A DNA stretch of 64,000 nucleotides from CAYMUN01 sp964393835 (GTDB lineage Bacteria > Patescibacteriota > Saccharimonadia > Saccharimonadales > UBA4665): NCBI GenBank assembly GCA_964393835.1, contig CAYMUN010000002.1, forward strand, positions 1 through 64,000. The letters are read 5' to 3'. The notes below the pieces were generated by a model. It did not search any database. It saw only the letters and a program-made list of their open reading frames with translations, and was not told where the DNA came from. The position numbers and the translations under genes are program-made. Shown piece after piece: positions 24,910 to 33,775 of this stretch (position 1 is its first letter; each line of letters starts with the position of its first letter).

Positions 24910-26367
24910 ATGAGCATGAAATATTTACTTCCGACTCGTCCAGCACCCCATCGCTCCCAAAATGGTAGCTCCGAAAACGGCATGATTATGGTAGCTATTA
25001 TCAGTATCATAATTTTTTTGGGCATCATTTTGATGGGTATGTTTAGTCTGGCTGGTGCTAATTTAAACCGGGCTAAAGGACGGATATACACGCTTGAGGC
25101 GCAATATGCCGCCGAGTCAGGGGCCGACGCGGCAATTGCCACCTTTAATGGTGGCAATGACACCTATACGGGCACTACCAGCGAAGTAGAAGTATTAAGC
25201 GCCAGTAATTATCGTGCCACCTACACGGTCACGGTTACGGCAGGAAGTTCCGCCAAAGAAAAAATCCTGACGGCCGTTGGTCGGATCTACGCGCCCAAAA
25301 CCGCCACTACCGCTATCTATAAACGTACTATCCAGGTCACGGCCCAGCGTAGCTCGACCTCGACAGCCGCTTCGGTTGTCAGCCGCAACATCTTAGCGCT
25401 TGATAGTGGTGTAAAGAATGTCATCGGTAAAGACATCTATGTCAATGGTTTCATCACTATGGCTAAAAACACCACAAACCTCGTGGCCGAAAATATTACG
25501 GTCGCCGGTAAAAATACTGGTGCTAGCAACTGTTCGATTGGCGGTACCGGTAACCTCGTGAAACCAAGCTCGTTTACGACCCCCGGCCAAACTAAAACCA
25601 ACATCACCGTAGCTTATAACAACTGCATATCACCCCCGGGCAATAGCAGCAATAGCAATTTTAACGTCTTGGCCAACCAGGGAACTATCAGCACGGTACA
25701 GTCCACATACATCCCATGGAGCCAGTATATGGACAACAGCTACACTGCCGCCACAAATGGCTGTAATGACTGGATCACTGGCGGAGCAACTCGGGATATC
25801 CCGGGTTCTGCCAACAGCAAAAGAACTCACTACCCAGATAGCGGTAATAGCATCAGCAGTGGTTGCGGTAGCAGTGGTGATATCGATCTAGGTTCTAATC
25901 GTTACAACCTAAAAGATAACGCCCATGTCCGCGCCAATTTTTGCGCCGCGTCAGCATGCAGCCCGACATTTTATAACCCCGATACCACTCTGAAATATCT
26001 TTTTATAGAGGGGACCGTTAACTTTGACGCCGTGCAGACCGTTGCCGGCAGCGGGCCAATCGCGTTAATCGCCTACGGAGCAGACCCAACTTCCAAAACC
26101 ACTGTTTGTCCCTATGGTGGCGCAATATACTTATCCAAGAATGGCACTACTTCCGCTCCGGCACTCTACCTGCTTTCCACGAACGGTATTTGCCTGGATA
26201 AGACTAAATTCGGAGCCAGCCCCTCGCTTGGCGGCGTCGGCGGTAAAAATATTTATATAGCAACGAACTCTGGTACGCCGTTTGACTTAAAATTAGATCC
26301 TGTGTTTCCGGTTAACCAGATCCCGATTGACCTGACCTGGCGGGCTGTCCGCTATCAAAGTCTCTAG
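24910..26367 (+). CDS. PilX-like minor pilus protein, 485 aa
   Basis: The N-terminus carries ENGMIMVAIISIIIFLGIILMG, a type III-like prepilin segment lacking Phe+1 and Glu5, followed by AEYAAESGADAA-like sequence (read here as YAAESGADAAIATF), typical of PilX-N proteins. The remaining 400 residues are a Gly/Ser/Thr/Asn-rich beta-structured domain with several Cys, probably an exposed adhesive tip. This is large for PilX, resembling tip adhesins such as PilY1 in role but not in sequence. Confidence 0.75.
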   Translation: MSMKYLLPTRPAPHRSQNGSSENGMIMVAIISIIIFLGIILMGMFSLAGANLNRAKGRIYTLEAQYAAESGADAAIATFNGGNDTYTGTTSEVEVLSASNYRATYTVTVTAGSSAKEKILTAVGRIYAPKTATTAIYKRTIQVTAQRSSTSTAASVVSRNILALDSGVKNVIGKDIYVNGFITMAKNTTNLVAENITVAGKNTGASNCSIGGTGNLVKPSSFTTPGQTKTNITVAYNNCISPPGNSSNSNFNVLANQGTISTVQSTYIPWSQYMDNSYTAATNGCNDWITGGATRDIPGSANSKRTHYPDSGNSISSGCGSSGDIDLGSNRYNLKDNAHVRANFCAASACSPTFYNPDTTLKYLFIEGTVNFDAVQTVAGSGPIALIAYGADPTSKTTVCPYGGAIYLSKNGTTSAPALYLLSTNGICLDKTKFGASPSLGGVGGKNIYIATNSGTPFDLKLDPVFPVNQIPIDLTWRAVRYQSL

Positions 26368-26436
26368 CATTGTAACCGGTGAGCCGTTATTTGATATACT
26401 AGGGTGAACACACTTATGCCTAGGTGGGCGATACGC

Positions 26437-27531
26437 ATGAAAACCGCAAAAATTCCTAACTTTTTTCACGACAAGCCGTTATTTGGTCTTGATATTGGCC
26501 ATGGTTCGCTCAAAGTCATGCAAGCGACCGAGCCGGCTGTCCCGGTAGCCAAAAACCACCCGCCACGGATTATCGGCTATGGCTTTACTACCTTTGATAA
26601 AGCCGCCCAGCAAGACGGTGTAGTCGTCCAGCCAGAAATCATCGCCCAGGCCGCTTACAAGCTGTTTCAAGACAATTTAATCGGCGATATCACTACCCGC
26701 CGCTGCGCTATCGCCATCCCGGCCTATCGTACCTTTACCCGCTCCTTGCAACTGCCCCGCTTACAGGCCAGCGAGCTCAAAGAGGCTGTCGAGCTGGAAG
26801 CTGAGCAGTATATCTCCCTGCCGCTAGAAGACCTATACCTGGATTACGAAATTGTCAATCAGACTCCTGAGACAACTGATCTGTTTGTGGTAGCCGTACC
26901 ACGAGCAATTGTCGATTCATACCTCGAGCTCGCCCAGATCATGGGCCTGGAAACAGTGCTAATCGAACCGACATTGAGCTCCTCCGGCCGGCTATTCGCT
27001 ATGGATAGTAATAGTGATGAAGCTACCTTTATCATTGACTTTGGATCGCTTAGCTCGGATATCAGTATTTTTGACAAGCATATACTCGTGACCGGTACCG
27101 TCCAGGGGGGCGGTGAAATCTTTACCAACACGATTAAAAGCCAGCTGGATGTTTCGCTAGAGGCAGCCGGCCTTATCAAGACCCGCTATGGCCTCAGTAA
27201 AAGCAAAAAGCAAAAAGAGATTCGCCAGGCCCTCGAGCCGACTTTGGAGCAAATCGTTAAAGAAATCCGCCGTATGATGCGTTACTACGAAGAGCGCTAC
27301 GGCTCAGAACGACCGATTAACCAGATTATCACCCTCGGCGGCGGGGCTAATATGCCTGGTCTCAGCGAATACTTGACCGAAACATTACGAATGGCTGTCC
27401 GCCACACCGATCCCTGGCAGTATTTCAACTACAAAGGCCTACAGCCACCAGCGATGGCCGACAAACCGATGTATGCTACGGTCGCCGGCCTGAGCTTAGC
27501 CCACCCCCGGGAGGTTTTTCACCATGATTAA
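26437..27531 (+). CDS. pilM: type IV pilus assembly protein PilM
   Basis: A 364-aa actin-like cytoplasmic protein that links PilN to the platform. It begins GLDIGHGSLKVMQ (phosphate-1 loop), has SRAI-like ATPase elements (IDFGSLSSDISIF) and ends with TLGGGANMPGLSEYL and the adenosine loop. Start choice: ATG 26437 has an AGGTGG SD; ATG 26416 lies nearer the TATACT (26395-26400) start site and is an alternative. It overlaps pilN by 8 nt. Confidence 0.95.
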   Translation: MKTAKIPNFFHDKPLFGLDIGHGSLKVMQATEPAVPVAKNHPPRIIGYGFTTFDKAAQQDGVVVQPEIIAQAAYKLFQDNLIGDITTRRCAIAIPAYRTFTRSLQLPRLQASELKEAVELEAEQYISLPLEDLYLDYEIVNQTPETTDLFVVAVPRAIVDSYLELAQIMGLETVLIEPTLSSSGRLFAMDSNSDEATFIIDFGSLSSDISIFDKHILVTGTVQGGGEIFTNTIKSQLDVSLEAAGLIKTRYGLSKSKKQKEIRQALEPTLEQIVKEIRRMMRYYEERYGSERPINQIITLGGGANMPGLSEYLTETLRMAVRHTDPWQYFNYKGLQPPAMADKPMYATVAGLSLAHPREVFHHD

Positions 27532-28120
27532 CCTGCTCCCTCCCGATTTAAAAACCAGCTATCGCTACGCGCGTCACAACGTCACCTTACGCAAATGGGT
27601 ACTCCTGTTTTTGGTGGCTCTGGCTGGCCTTGGCGCCTTAGGCACTTTTGGTATGCTTACGCTTCATCAATCCGGTGTCCGTTACCAAAAAGAGATCGCC
27701 GCTTCCGAGTCATTTTTCAAAAAGGAAGACTCTGACGGTACCCAAAAATCTATCCAGGATATCAGTGGTAGCTTTAAACTGGTGGTACAGGTGTTGGGAC
27801 AAGAGGTGTTGTTTTCGCAGCTCATTAAGCAGATTGGTACGACAATACCCGAGAAGGCCAATCTCACTGGTCTGACTATCAGCCAGACCACCGGTGCTTT
27901 GGACATTAACGCAATTGCCACCGACTATACCACTGCCACCCAAGTACAGGTTAATTTGGCCGACCCGGCCAATAAGATTTTTAGCAAGGCCGATATTGTT
28001 TCAATCGTCTGCGACCCGGGAACTAATCCTGATTATCCTTGTGCCGTAGCCATCCGGGCCTTATTCGCCCCCAATAATCCCTTCTTGTTTATTAACAGCA
28101 AAGGTACGGTCAAGAAATGA
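27524..28120 (+). CDS. pilN: type IV pilus assembly protein PilN
   Basis: A 198-aa bitopic membrane protein. It begins MINLLPPDLKTSYRYARHN, the conserved PilN segment that docks into PilM, then has one membrane helix (WVLLFLVALAGLGALGTFGML) and a ferredoxin-like periplasmic or external domain. The Cys pair near the end (IVCDPGTNPDYPCAV) may form a disulfide. Confidence 0.93.
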   Translation: MINLLPPDLKTSYRYARHNVTLRKWVLLFLVALAGLGALGTFGMLTLHQSGVRYQKEIAASESFFKKEDSDGTQKSIQDISGSFKLVVQVLGQEVLFSQLIKQIGTTIPEKANLTGLTISQTTGALDINAIATDYTTATQVQVNLADPANKIFSKADIVSIVCDPGTNPDYPCAVAIRALFAPNNPFLFINSKGTVKK

Positions 28121-28755
28121 ACAGTAAGCGTTTATACCTGGTGCTGGTTGGCGTCATCTGCCTGCTTTTCGTGGGATTAATTGGTGGCGCATACGGTATT
28201 AACAAGCTGCTGAGCGGCGAAGCCAATACGTTGTTGGCGCTTAAGGCCAAAAGCGTTGCTCTCGAGCAACAGCGAACAAGCCTGTCTAAGGCTAAAAAAG
28301 ACATTCTGACCTATGCCGATCTCCAAAAAGTTACCCGGGCCATCGTACCAGAAGACAAAAACCAGGCTCTAACCGTCCGCGAGATTGTCAAAATCGCTGC
28401 TGCTAATGGCGTAACCCTGCTGTCGATCACTTTTCCAGCTTCCACGCTGGGGACAACCGCCACTGGCGCTCCGGCTGCTGCCCCGGCCGCCGGTTCTGCC
28501 ACTGGAGCCACCGCTAAAACCAGCCTGTCTCAGCTCTTAGCGGTCAAAAATATCCCCGGCGTTTACCAACTGCCGATTACCGTGCAGGGCGATCCTCATA
28601 AGCCGGTGCCATATAATAAATTCATTAGTTTTTTGAATGATATGGAACATAACCGGCGTACCTCCCAGGTTAGTACGATTGCTATCACGCCCGACATCAT
28701 CAATAGAAACCTGTTGAGTTTTACGCTAACTTTAAATGAGTACATTAAGCCATGA
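28117..28755 (+). CDS. pilO: type IV pilus assembly protein PilO
   Basis: A 212-aa PilO: one N-terminal helix (LYLVLVGVICLLFVGLIGGAYG), a coiled coil (about 45-75) and the ferredoxin-like C-terminal domain (VPYNKFISFLNDMEHNRR), interrupted by an Ala/Pro/Gly linker at about 105-130. It pairs with PilN. Both ends overlap neighbours by 4 nt. Confidence 0.92.
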   Translation: MNSKRLYLVLVGVICLLFVGLIGGAYGINKLLSGEANTLLALKAKSVALEQQRTSLSKAKKDILTYADLQKVTRAIVPEDKNQALTVREIVKIAAANGVTLLSITFPASTLGTTATGAPAAAPAAGSATGATAKTSLSQLLAVKNIPGVYQLPITVQGDPHKPVPYNKFISFLNDMEHNRRTSQVSTIAITPDIINRNLLSFTLTLNEYIKP

Positions 28756-29060
28756 GTAAAAAGAATTTTGATCTCAAGCAAAGCCTGGCGGTCGCCAAAA
28801 CCAGGCTTCCTAAAGTGCTAGGCTACAGTTTCCCGGCCTTTTTAGCGCTGGTGTTGGGGCTCTATGTGTTTGTGCTTTTGCGTATCAATACCTTGAGTAG
28901 CACGCCGCCGTCCAATGGAGCCATTATCAACCAGGCTGAAAGCGCCCGGGTACCACGGATTGATCCGGTGGTACTCAAACAGCTTAAATCCCTGCAAGAC
29001 AACAGTGTCAGCGTCCAAACTTTGTTTGAAGAAACTCGCAATAACCCGTTTCAGGAATAG
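28752..29060 (+). CDS. small membrane protein at the end of the pil operon, 102 aa
   Basis: One membrane helix (VLGYSFPAFLALVLGLYVFVLL) is followed by a polar exterior tail ending in FEETRNNPFQE. Its position after pilO corresponds to pilP, but no PilP beta domain or lipobox is present and no outer membrane is expected. It may stabilise PilNO. Its last 10 bp overlap the convergent gene. Confidence 0.7.
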   Translation: MSKKNFDLKQSLAVAKTRLPKVLGYSFPAFLALVLGLYVFVLLRINTLSSTPPSNGAIINQAESARVPRIDPVVLKQLKSLQDNSVSVQTLFEETRNNPFQE

Positions 29061-29710
29061 GCCGGCGGGGTCGGCTGCTCGGGTGGCGGGGCCGGTGGCC
29101 CGGGATCATGTGGCGGATACGCGTATCGTTGCTGGTTGTTTTCAATCTGTTCTTTTTCGCGGGCTTCCAGTATTTGCTGGGCGTATTTAGTCGGATTCGG
29201 GGCAAACGGGAAGACGAACTTGCCGTGATGGCCGGCAGTCTCGGCCGTCAGCGTTCCGTAATTAAAAATGTACGGTAAGATACCACTTTTGGTAGCCGTA
29301 ACGTCCTCCAGACTTTCCAATCCCAGGGAGCTGGTTTCTTTATGGAATAAGCTGGTTTGGGTAATTTGGGTAATGCTGTCGTCGGTCAGGATCCAGCGAT
29401 TGCCCCAATAGACTACGGTAGCAACCAGGTTAAATACCAGGCCCAGTATGACAAAGAGGAGTAAAACTGCAGTTCCAAGAGTCTTGATTTGGCTACCTCC
29501 ACTGACCGTCAAACCGGGAGCTACCACTAAAAAAATTACCGCTAAAGCCAGCAGGAGCAGCCCGGTCATGACGTACATCATCAAGATGCCGATCGGGTGA
29601 CGCTTCAGCTCAAATAACGTTTGCTCGCCAGGTTGCATAACCGCTAATGGATTATGCATCGTCGGCGGTTTGGGGGCAGGGGGTGGAGTAATGGGATCTT
29701 GTGGCGGCAT
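29051..29710 (-). CDS. PH-domain-like membrane protein, 219 aa
   Basis: A Pro-rich N-terminus is followed by MQPGEQTLFELKRHPIG, two membrane helices (about 50-110), then NRWILTDDSITQITQTSLFHKETSSLGLESLEDVTATKSGIL (given as family cue), which matches bacterial PH / YdbS-like domains. The tail is Pro-rich again. ATG 29710 is exactly 7 nt after TATAAT (minus strand, 29717-29722) and inside the 3' region of the ruvB side, so it is leaderless. The function in the envelope is unknown. Confidence 0.75.
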   Translation of the reverse strand: MPPQDPITPPPAPKPPTMHNPLAVMQPGEQTLFELKRHPIGILMMYVMTGLLLLALAVIFLVVAPGLTVSGGSQIKTLGTAVLLLFVILGLVFNLVATVVYWGNRWILTDDSITQITQTSLFHKETSSLGLESLEDVTATKSGILPYIFNYGTLTAETAGHHGKFVFPFAPNPTKYAQQILEAREKEQIENNQQRYAYPPHDPGPPAPPPEQPTPPAYS

Positions 29711-29717
29711 AGTCGTA

Positions 29718-30746
29718 TTATACCAGTGTCGGCTGAGAGCTACCGCCTGGCTCTTTGCCAAGGTGACGGTAGGTTTTTGGCGTGACTTTGCGGCCCCGCG
29801 GCGTGCGCTCCAGCAGGCCGATCTGCATCAGGTAGGGCTCATAAAAATCTTCGATGGTACCGCGCTCTTCGGCCGTGATAGCCGCCAAGGTTTCCAGACC
29901 GACCGGACCGCCGTCATAATTCTCAATAATCGCGGCCAGCAGCATGCGATCGGCGTTGTCGAGCCCCAGTTCGTCGATGTCCAGCAGCGCGAACGCCTGG
30001 TGACTGAGCGCCGTATCGATGATCCCGTCACCGTTGACATCGGCATAGTCACGCACTCTTTTCAGTAGCCGGTTGGCAATTCGCGGCGTCAACCTGGCGC
30101 GTTTGCCGAGCTCTGCCGCGGCCGGCTTGTCGATCGGAACTTTGAGGATCTTAGCTGACTGCTCAATAATTTGCCGCACTTCGTCGGGCTGGTAGAATTC
30201 CAAGCGATGGATCATACCAAAGCGGTCGCGCAACGGCGCGGCCAGCGCCCCGGTGCGGGTGGTTGCCCCGATAATCGTGAATCTTGGCAAATCCAGCCGT
30301 AGCGAGCGTGCCGACGGCCCTTTGCCGAGCATAATATCAAGCTTGAAATCTTCCATCGCCGAATACAACACTTCCTCGACTGTCCGGTTGAGCCGATGAA
30401 TTTCATCAATAAACAAGATATCACCGTCCTGTAGATTGGTTAGCAAGCTGGCCAAATCCCCAGCCCGCTCGATGGCCGGACCACTGGTGATACGAATCTG
30501 GGCTCCCATTTCGTTGGCTATAACGCTAGCCATGGTGGTTTTGCCGAGCCCTGGCGGCCCGTGTAGCAGGATATGATCCAATGGCTCGCCACGCTTTTTG
30601 GCCGCGTCAATGGCTAGCTGGATATTTTGCTTGAGTCGTTCCTGTCCAATATAGTGTGCGAAATCCCGTGGCCTGAGGGTTACCTCGAGCTCTACTTCCT
30701 GCGGCTCCTCGGCATCAGCTCCCGGGTTTACAATCCGATCAATCAT
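29718..30746 (-). CDS. ruvB: RuvB Holliday junction helicase motor
   Basis: A 342-aa AAA+ ATPase driving branch migration with RuvA. Walker A is HGPPGLGKTTMASVIANE, Walker B DILFIDEIHRL, sensor 1 IIGATTRTGAL, and the winged-helix C-terminus has YEPYLMQIGLLERTPRGR. Normal length. An AGGA SD precedes the ATG. It lies 9 nt after the aldo/keto reductase, within the ruv gene run. Confidence 0.98.
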   Translation of the reverse strand: MIDRIVNPGADAEEPQEVELEVTLRPRDFAHYIGQERLKQNIQLAIDAAKKRGEPLDHILLHGPPGLGKTTMASVIANEMGAQIRITSGPAIERAGDLASLLTNLQDGDILFIDEIHRLNRTVEEVLYSAMEDFKLDIMLGKGPSARSLRLDLPRFTIIGATTRTGALAAPLRDRFGMIHRLEFYQPDEVRQIIEQSAKILKVPIDKPAAAELGKRARLTPRIANRLLKRVRDYADVNGDGIIDTALSHQAFALLDIDELGLDNADRMLLAAIIENYDGGPVGLETLAAITAEERGTIEDFYEPYLMQIGLLERTPRGRKVTPKTYRHLGKEPGGSSQPTLV

Positions 30747-30755
30747 ATGTTCCTA

Positions 30756-31574
30756 TTATGGCACATGCACGGGGCTCCAGCAGATTCGCAGGTCACAATC
30801 GAGACCTTTGATAACATCACGGTCGCCAGGGTCAAGCTGAAAATCAAAGATGTCGATGTTTTCGCGGATGCGATGGGGAGTAACGGATTTTGGTAAAATC
30901 ACAACACCCTGTTCGACCAGCCAGTGCAGCATAATTTGAGCCGGGCTTTTGCCATGTTTTTTACCAATTTCTGCCAGCTGGGCGTTGTCGATACCGTGAC
31001 CACGGGCTAGCGGCGAATAAGCTTCGATCAAGATGTTATGATCGCGGCAGTAGGCAACTAATTCCGGCTGCTGCAGAAACACGTGCAGCTCAACCTGGTT
31101 AACGGCCGGCATAATTTTGGCATAGTCTTTCATTTCTTCGAGATGACGAATGGTGTAATTACTGACACCGATAGTTTTAGCTCCACCCGCGGCCTGGATT
31201 TCTTGGAGCGCCTGCCAGGACTTTTTGCGTAAAACCGTCACCGGGAAATGCAATAGCAACAAATCAACGTACTCTGTCTGTAAGTTTTTGAGCGAATCCT
31301 CAAAACTACTCAGCGCTTTTTTGTAACCAAAATTAGACACGGCGATTTTAGTAGTCAAAAATATCTCTTCACGCTTGAGATCCGAGCGTTTCCAGGCCGC
31401 CCCCAGCATGTGCTCGTTATCATACGCCTGGGCACTGTCAAAATGCCGGTAGCCGGCCTGGGTTGCCGTTTCAAAAGCCGTATCGAATTCAGCTTGGTCT
31501 TTGACCTTCCATAGTCCTAGCCCGATCTGCGGGATACTGTGTCCGTCGGATAAAGCAAGCCTTGGTATACTCAT
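30756..31574 (-). CDS. aldo/keto reductase
   Basis: A 272-aa NADPH-dependent (beta/alpha)8-barrel reductase. The catalytic tetrad is visible: Asp and Tyr in HFDSAQAYDNE, Lys in FLTTKIAV, His in LLLLHFP. Cofactor-binding LPKSVTPHRIREN is near the end. The substrate is unknown (small aldehydes or ketones). Its start overlaps the ruvA stop by 4 nt (ATGA) and ruvB follows, so it has been inserted into the ruvA-ruvB operon. Confidence 0.93.
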   Translation of the reverse strand: MSIPRLALSDGHSIPQIGLGLWKVKDQAEFDTAFETATQAGYRHFDSAQAYDNEHMLGAAWKRSDLKREEIFLTTKIAVSNFGYKKALSSFEDSLKNLQTEYVDLLLLHFPVTVLRKKSWQALQEIQAAGGAKTIGVSNYTIRHLEEMKDYAKIMPAVNQVELHVFLQQPELVAYCRDHNILIEAYSPLARGHGIDNAQLAEIGKKHGKSPAQIMLHWLVEQGVVILPKSVTPHRIRENIDIFDFQLDPGDRDVIKGLDCDLRICWSPVHVP

Positions 31575-32158
31575 GAGCCGGCTCTACTCAAGGCTTGTTT
31601 AACCCGAGCTTCGGTTGATAGCTCCGAGTCAACGTTTTGTAAGGCCCTGGAAGCGTCCTGGGGATTATAACCCAGCGAAACCAGCGCCTCGACGGCCTCA
31701 TCCTTTAAGAGATCATTGTCGCCCTGCAACAGACCGGTGGATTCTAAATCAACCCCCGCTAGTCCCACCTTGTCTTTAAGCTCGACGATAACTCGCTCGG
31801 CCACTCGTTTACCGACGCCGCTAGCTTGCTGGATAAATTTCACATCTCCGCCGGCAATCGCTTGTCTCACAGCTTGCGCTGATCCGATACTTAACACGTT
31901 AAGTGCCATCTTAGGCCCCACGCCGTTTACTTCCAGCAGCTGCTCAAACAGCCCTTGGGTGTCACGAGTCAAAAATCCAAACAAATCATGGGCCTGCTCC
32001 CGGATATGTTCGTATACGTAGAGTTTAGTGTGCTCTCCGATACTTAACCGGCCATGATCCTCAGTCGGCACCAACAAGCCGTAGCCCACACCCTGAACGT
32101 CAAGCACCACCAGCTCAGCCAATTTTTCGCTCACTATTCCGTCTAATGTCGCAATCAC
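31571..32158 (-). CDS. ruvA: RuvA Holliday junction DNA-binding protein
   Basis: A 195-aa RuvA with an N-terminal OB fold (MIATLDGIVSEKLAELVVLDVQGVGYGL in order), helix-hairpin-helix motifs (LLEVNGVGPKMALNVLS and FIQQASGVGKRVAERVIVELKDK) and domain III (EAVEALVSLGYNPQDASRAL), which contacts RuvB. It starts with GTG 32158, 9 nt after a GAGG SD. Confidence 0.97.
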   Translation of the reverse strand: MIATLDGIVSEKLAELVVLDVQGVGYGLLVPTEDHGRLSIGEHTKLYVYEHIREQAHDLFGFLTRDTQGLFEQLLEVNGVGPKMALNVLSIGSAQAVRQAIAGGDVKFIQQASGVGKRVAERVIVELKDKVGLAGVDLESTGLLQGDNDLLKDEAVEALVSLGYNPQDASRALQNVDSELSTEARVKQALSRAGS

Positions 32159-32175
32159 AGCTTATTACCTCACAA

Positions 32176-32535
32176 TCAGTAGTTCAAGATCACTATAGTT
32201 AAGCTTACAGCAATAATGACTAAAGTCGCCAGCCAAACAAAGCTAATCTTACCCTGCTTGCCAGATCTTTCATTAATAAAGTGGGCCATAAAGGAAATGC
32301 TTAATCCGACGGTGCCCAGAATCACAAGCGGCGCTCCGATTAATAGAAACTGTAGGCCGCTAAGATCAGTCTCACAACTTGGCGGATTGAATTGACTGCG
32401 GATAGAATCAGTCGAGCAAACGGAGTTGCCAAAATTTGGAATGATATGTGCCTGATAAATAAAGAAAAGGCTGCAAACGATTAAACCAATGCTAATTACG
32501 GCAATTGATAGATTTCGAACTGTAGTAAACTTCAT
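32176..32535 (-). CDS. small membrane protein, 119 aa
   Basis: Three hydrophobic segments (about residues 9-28, 63-85 and 97-117) and two Cys in the first loop (VCSTDS, PSCETD) that may pair. It lies between ruvC and ruvA and is more AT-rich by eye than either neighbour, suggesting a later insertion into the ruv run. No family is recognised. Confidence 0.6.
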   Translation of the reverse strand: MKFTTVRNLSIAVISIGLIVCSLFFIYQAHIIPNFGNSVCSTDSIRSQFNPPSCETDLSGLQFLLIGAPLVILGTVGLSISFMAHFINERSGKQGKISFVWLATLVIIAVSLTIVILNY

Positions 32536-32573
32536 TTTGTAATTTTAAGTATAGTTTGTCCGACTAAAAACCG

Positions 32574-33044
32574 CTAACGCCTGGTCATGGTATGGGTGAT
32601 GGCCGCGGCTAGGGCATCGGCGCAATCGTCAGGTTTAGGGATTTCAGTGAGCTGCAGGACGACGCGCACCATTTCCTGAATCTGATTTTTGTCAGCCCGG
32701 CCGTAGCCAGTCAGGGCCTGTTTGATCTGTAGTGGGGTGTATTCGTAAATTGTCAGCCCGGCCTGCTTGCCGCACAGTAAAACGACGCCGCGGGCCTGCG
32801 ATACGGTCATAGCGGTAGTCACGTTTTGGGCAAAAAAGAGTTTTTCCACCGACATTTCACTCGGTTTGGTTGCTTGGATTATCTCTGTTAGTTCATCAAA
32901 AATCGTCTGCAAACGTACGGCGTCGTCTTGGTGTGCCGGCGTGCGAATCACCCCGGCGTCTATCAGCTGGGCCTTGCCACGTATAACCTCAATAACCCCA
33001 AAGCCTAGTATGCCGGTGCCGGGGTCGATGCCGATAATTCTCAT
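32574..33044 (-). CDS. ruvC: RuvC Holliday junction resolvase
   Basis: A 156-aa RNase H-fold endonuclease that cuts junctions. Catalytic acidic residues: Asp in GIDPGTGILGFG, Glu in SVEKLFFAQN, and the Asp pair in KPDDCADALAAA. YGRADKNQIQEMV is also typical. It begins 5 nt after the yebC stop without a clear SD, implying translational coupling. Confidence 0.97.
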   Translation of the reverse strand: MRIIGIDPGTGILGFGVIEVIRGKAQLIDAGVIRTPAHQDDAVRLQTIFDELTEIIQATKPSEMSVEKLFFAQNVTTAMTVSQARGVVLLCGKQAGLTIYEYTPLQIKQALTGYGRADKNQIQEMVRVVLQLTEIPKPDDCADALAAAITHTMTRR

Positions 33045-33049
33045 ATTTT

Positions 33050-33775
33050 TTAGCTTAGCAGTTCTTCGGGGATATCGAAGTTTACATGGGTAGTGGTGAC
33101 GTCATCAAGCGATTCAAGGGCGCTCATCAGGCGCATGATTTTGCCGGCGGTGTTGGCGTCGGTGACCTCGACCGTGTTGTTGGGGACGTAGGTTAGCTCG
33201 GCTTCGGTGACTTCCAGGCCAGCCGCGCGCAGGCTGTCCCGGACTTTAGCCAGTTCTTTGACGTCGGTATAAATAATAGATTCGTCGTTTTCCTCTTGGA
33301 CGTCTTCGGCGCCAGCGTCTAGAGCTTGTAGCAGTACATCGTCGCCGGTGGCTTTGACGCGGATCACGCCCTTGTGGTCAAACTGGAACGCCACGGCGCC
33401 CTTTTCGGCGATATTGCCGCCATGTTTGGAAAAAGCTAATTTAACTTCGGGATAGGTACGGTTAAGATTGTCAGAAGCACACTCCACGAGGATCGCCGTG
33501 CCGCCAGGGCCATAGCCCTCATAAAGCACTTCTTGGAGCTGGGCGGCGGCCTTGTCTTTAACCCGATCAATAGAACGCTGGATGTTAGCCGATGGCATAT
33601 TAGCAGCTTTAGCCCGATCCACCGCTAAGCGCAAGGCAAAGTTCATGTCAGGATCAGGGCCGCTGCGGGCGGCGATGGCGATGGCATTGCCGAGCTTAGT
33701 AAATACCGCTCCGCGGGCCGCGTCTTTGGCACCCTTTTGACGTTTGATGGTCGACCATTTGCTATGGCCGCTCAT
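33050..33775 (-). CDS. yebC: YebC/PmpR family protein
   Basis: A 241-aa three-domain protein that begins MSGHSKWSTIKRQKGAKDA, the strongly conserved start of the family, and ends FDIPEELLS-like. Members act as transcription factors or help translation through polyproline stretches. The short (about 240 aa) form next to ruvC is the standard genomic arrangement. It overlaps the comEC stop by 4 nt. Confidence 0.97.
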   Translation of the reverse strand: MSGHSKWSTIKRQKGAKDAARGAVFTKLGNAIAIAARSGPDPDMNFALRLAVDRAKAANMPSANIQRSIDRVKDKAAAQLQEVLYEGYGPGGTAILVECASDNLNRTYPEVKLAFSKHGGNIAEKGAVAFQFDHKGVIRVKATGDDVLLQALDAGAEDVQEENDESIIYTDVKELAKVRDSLRAAGLEVTEAELTYVPNNTVEVTDANTAGKIMRLMSALESLDDVTTTHVNFDIPEELLS

